Assembly (NCBI GenBank): GCA_035063885.1
Contig: JAPSFM010000172.1
Span: forward strand, 1-6,910
Direction: 5' to 3'
DNA length: 6,910 nucleotides
DNA from: CAADGY01 sp900696665
GTDB lineage: Bacteria > Acidobacteriota > Terriglobia > Bryobacterales > Bryobacteraceae
This document shows positions 6,106 to 6,910 of the stretch, one piece after another. The notes beneath the pieces were generated by a model. That model saw nothing but the letters and a program-made list of their open reading frames with translations, did no database searches and was not told where the DNA came from. A program made the position numbers and the translations under genes. Each line of letters opens with the position of its first letter. Position 1 is the stretch's first letter.

Positions 6106-6462
6106 TTGTCTGACCGCTTCGCATTGGAGGCGCGATCGTTTGGCAAGATCGCCGTGGCCGCGCCCGGCACGCCGGTGCGGTTGACCGCGGATGAGACCTT
6201 GCGCGCGGTCCGACTGCGCTTCGCCACGCTGATCGGCGAGACGGGCCGAGTGTTTCTCGGCGTGGCTGGGATGAACAAGTCGACCGGCGCAGGAGTGATC
6301 AAAGAATTCTGGCCGACAGGTGTCGGCGGCGGCGTGTCGGACGACCTAGTGCTGGAATCGCCCAACGGTCTCCGGCCCGCCGATTACTGGATCGACGCCA
6401 ACGTCGCTGGCGAGGGCCTGGTCGTGGCCTACTGGGTTCCCACACCCTACTGGGCGCCGTAA
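6106..6462 (+). CDS. Hypothetical small beta-rich protein, possible virion component, 118 aa
   Basis: The start is TTG at 6106, supported by GAAGGTGA (6092-6099) with suitable spacing. No in-frame ATG occurs until the one that encodes GMNKSTG deep inside the domain, so the rare start is needed to keep the N-terminal strands. The sequence reads as alternating short strands and turns: GKIAVAAPGTPVRLTADE, AVRLRFATLIGETGRVFLGV, GVGGGVSDDLVLE, DYWIDANVAGEGLVVAYWV. This layout (a chemically inert small domain with a TGxVFLG-type strand, then an acidic YxIDAxxAGEGL strand near the end) resembles small beta-sandwich proteins often found near portal and capsid genes of tailed phages. That resemblance is from memory and does not prove function. 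There is no signal peptide and no cysteine. It sits directly after the terminator and 4 nt before the next gene, so it probably heads a new unit. Confidence 0.8.
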   Translation: MSDRFALEARSFGKIAVAAPGTPVRLTADETLRAVRLRFATLIGETGRVFLGVAGMNKSTGAGVIKEFWPTGVGGGVSDDLVLESPNGLRPADYWIDANVAGEGLVVAYWVPTPYWAP

Positions 6463-6466
6463 TCCG

Positions 6467-6736
6467 ATGATTCGCGAACTGCGGATCTGGTGGCGGCTGC
6501 GGCCGCTCATTCACCAATTCCAGAAGCTCACAAGAATGAAGTTTTCTGTCAACGTTGCGATTCAGATGCTGGCGCTCGTCGCGCAGGGCTTGAACGCCTC
6601 GATCGACCTGCTGCCCGGGCGCGGCAAGTTCTGGGCCATGGTCGGGCTGTCGGCCGTGCAGGGCGTGGCGGCCGTGCTCGCCCACTTCGCGAACCCGGAT
6701 GGTACGCCGGCCGAGGCGCCCTACATCAAGAAGTGA
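6467..6736 (+). CDS. Small hydrophobic protein, possible holin-like or membrane-associated, 89 aa
   Basis: An ATG 4 nt after the preceding stop begins an 89-aa protein. The N-terminus is basic and aromatic (MIRELRIWWRLRPLIHQFQKLTRMK). Two moderately hydrophobic helices follow, VNVAIQMLALVAQGL (about 29-43) and FWAMVGLSAVQGVAAVLAHF (about 55-74), and the end NPDGTPAEAPYIKK is short and polar. Two short hydrophobic helices with a charged tail fit the broad shape of phage holins, which make membrane holes at lysis. However, the segments are only weakly hydrophobic and include Gln and Asn, so a peripheral helical protein is just as possible. No endolysin gene is visible beside it. Its stop overlaps the next start by GTGA, indicating translational coupling with the ParB-domain gene. 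The gene itself is likely real; the function is uncertain. Confidence 0.75.
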   Translation: MIRELRIWWRLRPLIHQFQKLTRMKFSVNVAIQMLALVAQGLNASIDLLPGRGKFWAMVGLSAVQGVAAVLAHFANPDGTPAEAPYIKK

Positions 6737-6910
6737 AGACCGATATCCAGATCGAGCGCTGGCCCATCGAACGGCTGGTTCCCTTCGCCCGCAATCCGCG
6801 CACGCATACCGAGGAGCAAGTCGCGCAGATTGCGGCCTCGATCGTCGAGTTTGGCTGGACGAATCCAGTCCTCGTGGGCGCGGATGGCGTGGTCATCGCC
6901 GGGCACGCGC
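6733..6910 (+). CDS. ParB-like nuclease-domain protein, 3'-truncated by the window edge
   Basis: GTG at 6733 overlaps the preceding stop as GTGA, and 59 codons are visible before the window ends. The sequence shows the start of a ParB/Srx-fold N-terminal domain: IERWPIERLVPFARNPRTH (8-25 or so), TEEQVAQIAASIVEFGWTNPVLV (26-48) and VVIAGHA (53-59), the last being the beginning of the GHxR motif. In chromosome-partition ParB this fold binds CTP. In phages it is commonly the front part of a longer protein whose C-terminal half is a DNA methyltransferase, often encoded near terminase genes. Which type this is cannot be decided because the rest is cut off. No Shine-Dalgarno precedes the GTG, so coupled translation with the upstream gene is likely. 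Confidence 0.9.
   Translation, partial: MKTDIQIERWPIERLVPFARNPRTHTEEQVAQIAASIVEFGWTNPVLVGADGVVIAGHA

Overview
The window is GC-rich and almost entirely coded on the + strand. It reads as part of a tailed phage, prophage or phage-like mobile element of a GC-rich bacterium. GTG and TTG starts, 4-nt stop/start overlaps and short intergenic gaps are all present. The host cannot be fixed from the sequence. Several small proteins remind me of uncharacterised ones from Acidobacteriota-type (Solibacter/Bryobacter) genomes and metagenomic phages, but this is an impression, not a search result. No rRNA, tRNA, insertion sequence, integrase or CRISPR array was seen.

Left part, replication module (1-3866). 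The window opens inside the Walker A motif of a RecD2-like SF1B DNA helicase. Its stop overlaps by ATGA the start of a 908-aa primase-helicase. That protein has a CHC2 zinc finger and a TOPRIM domain (DnaG-like primase), then a VapE-type P-loop ATPase/helicase and a basic C-terminal tail that looks like a winged helix.

Middle part, candidate replication origin (3867-4174). Directly after the primase-helicase stop lie 13 copies of a 9-bp motif (GGTTCACGT or GGTGCACGT) in both orientations. They are arranged as opposed arrays around an AT-rich core (about 36% GC over 3981-4050 by hand count) and end in a perfect 11-bp-arm palindrome. This looks like an iteron origin that the upstream primase-helicase could recognise, comparable in logic to the alpha protein and iterons of satellite phage P4. 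The right half of the array lies inside the 5' end of the next gene, an unrecognised 253-aa protein.

Right part (4787-6910). A 105-aa protein of unknown function is followed by a near-perfect 23-bp palindrome and a non-coding stretch with three 10-bp tandem repeats. Next come a 145-aa helical protein, a strong intrinsic terminator, and a compact run of three genes: a 118-aa beta-rich protein resembling small virion proteins, an 89-aa holin-like protein, and the start of a ParB-like nuclease-domain protein cut by the window edge. In phages such ParB domains are often fused to a DNA methyltransferase near packaging genes, so the window probably runs from the replication region toward the late region.
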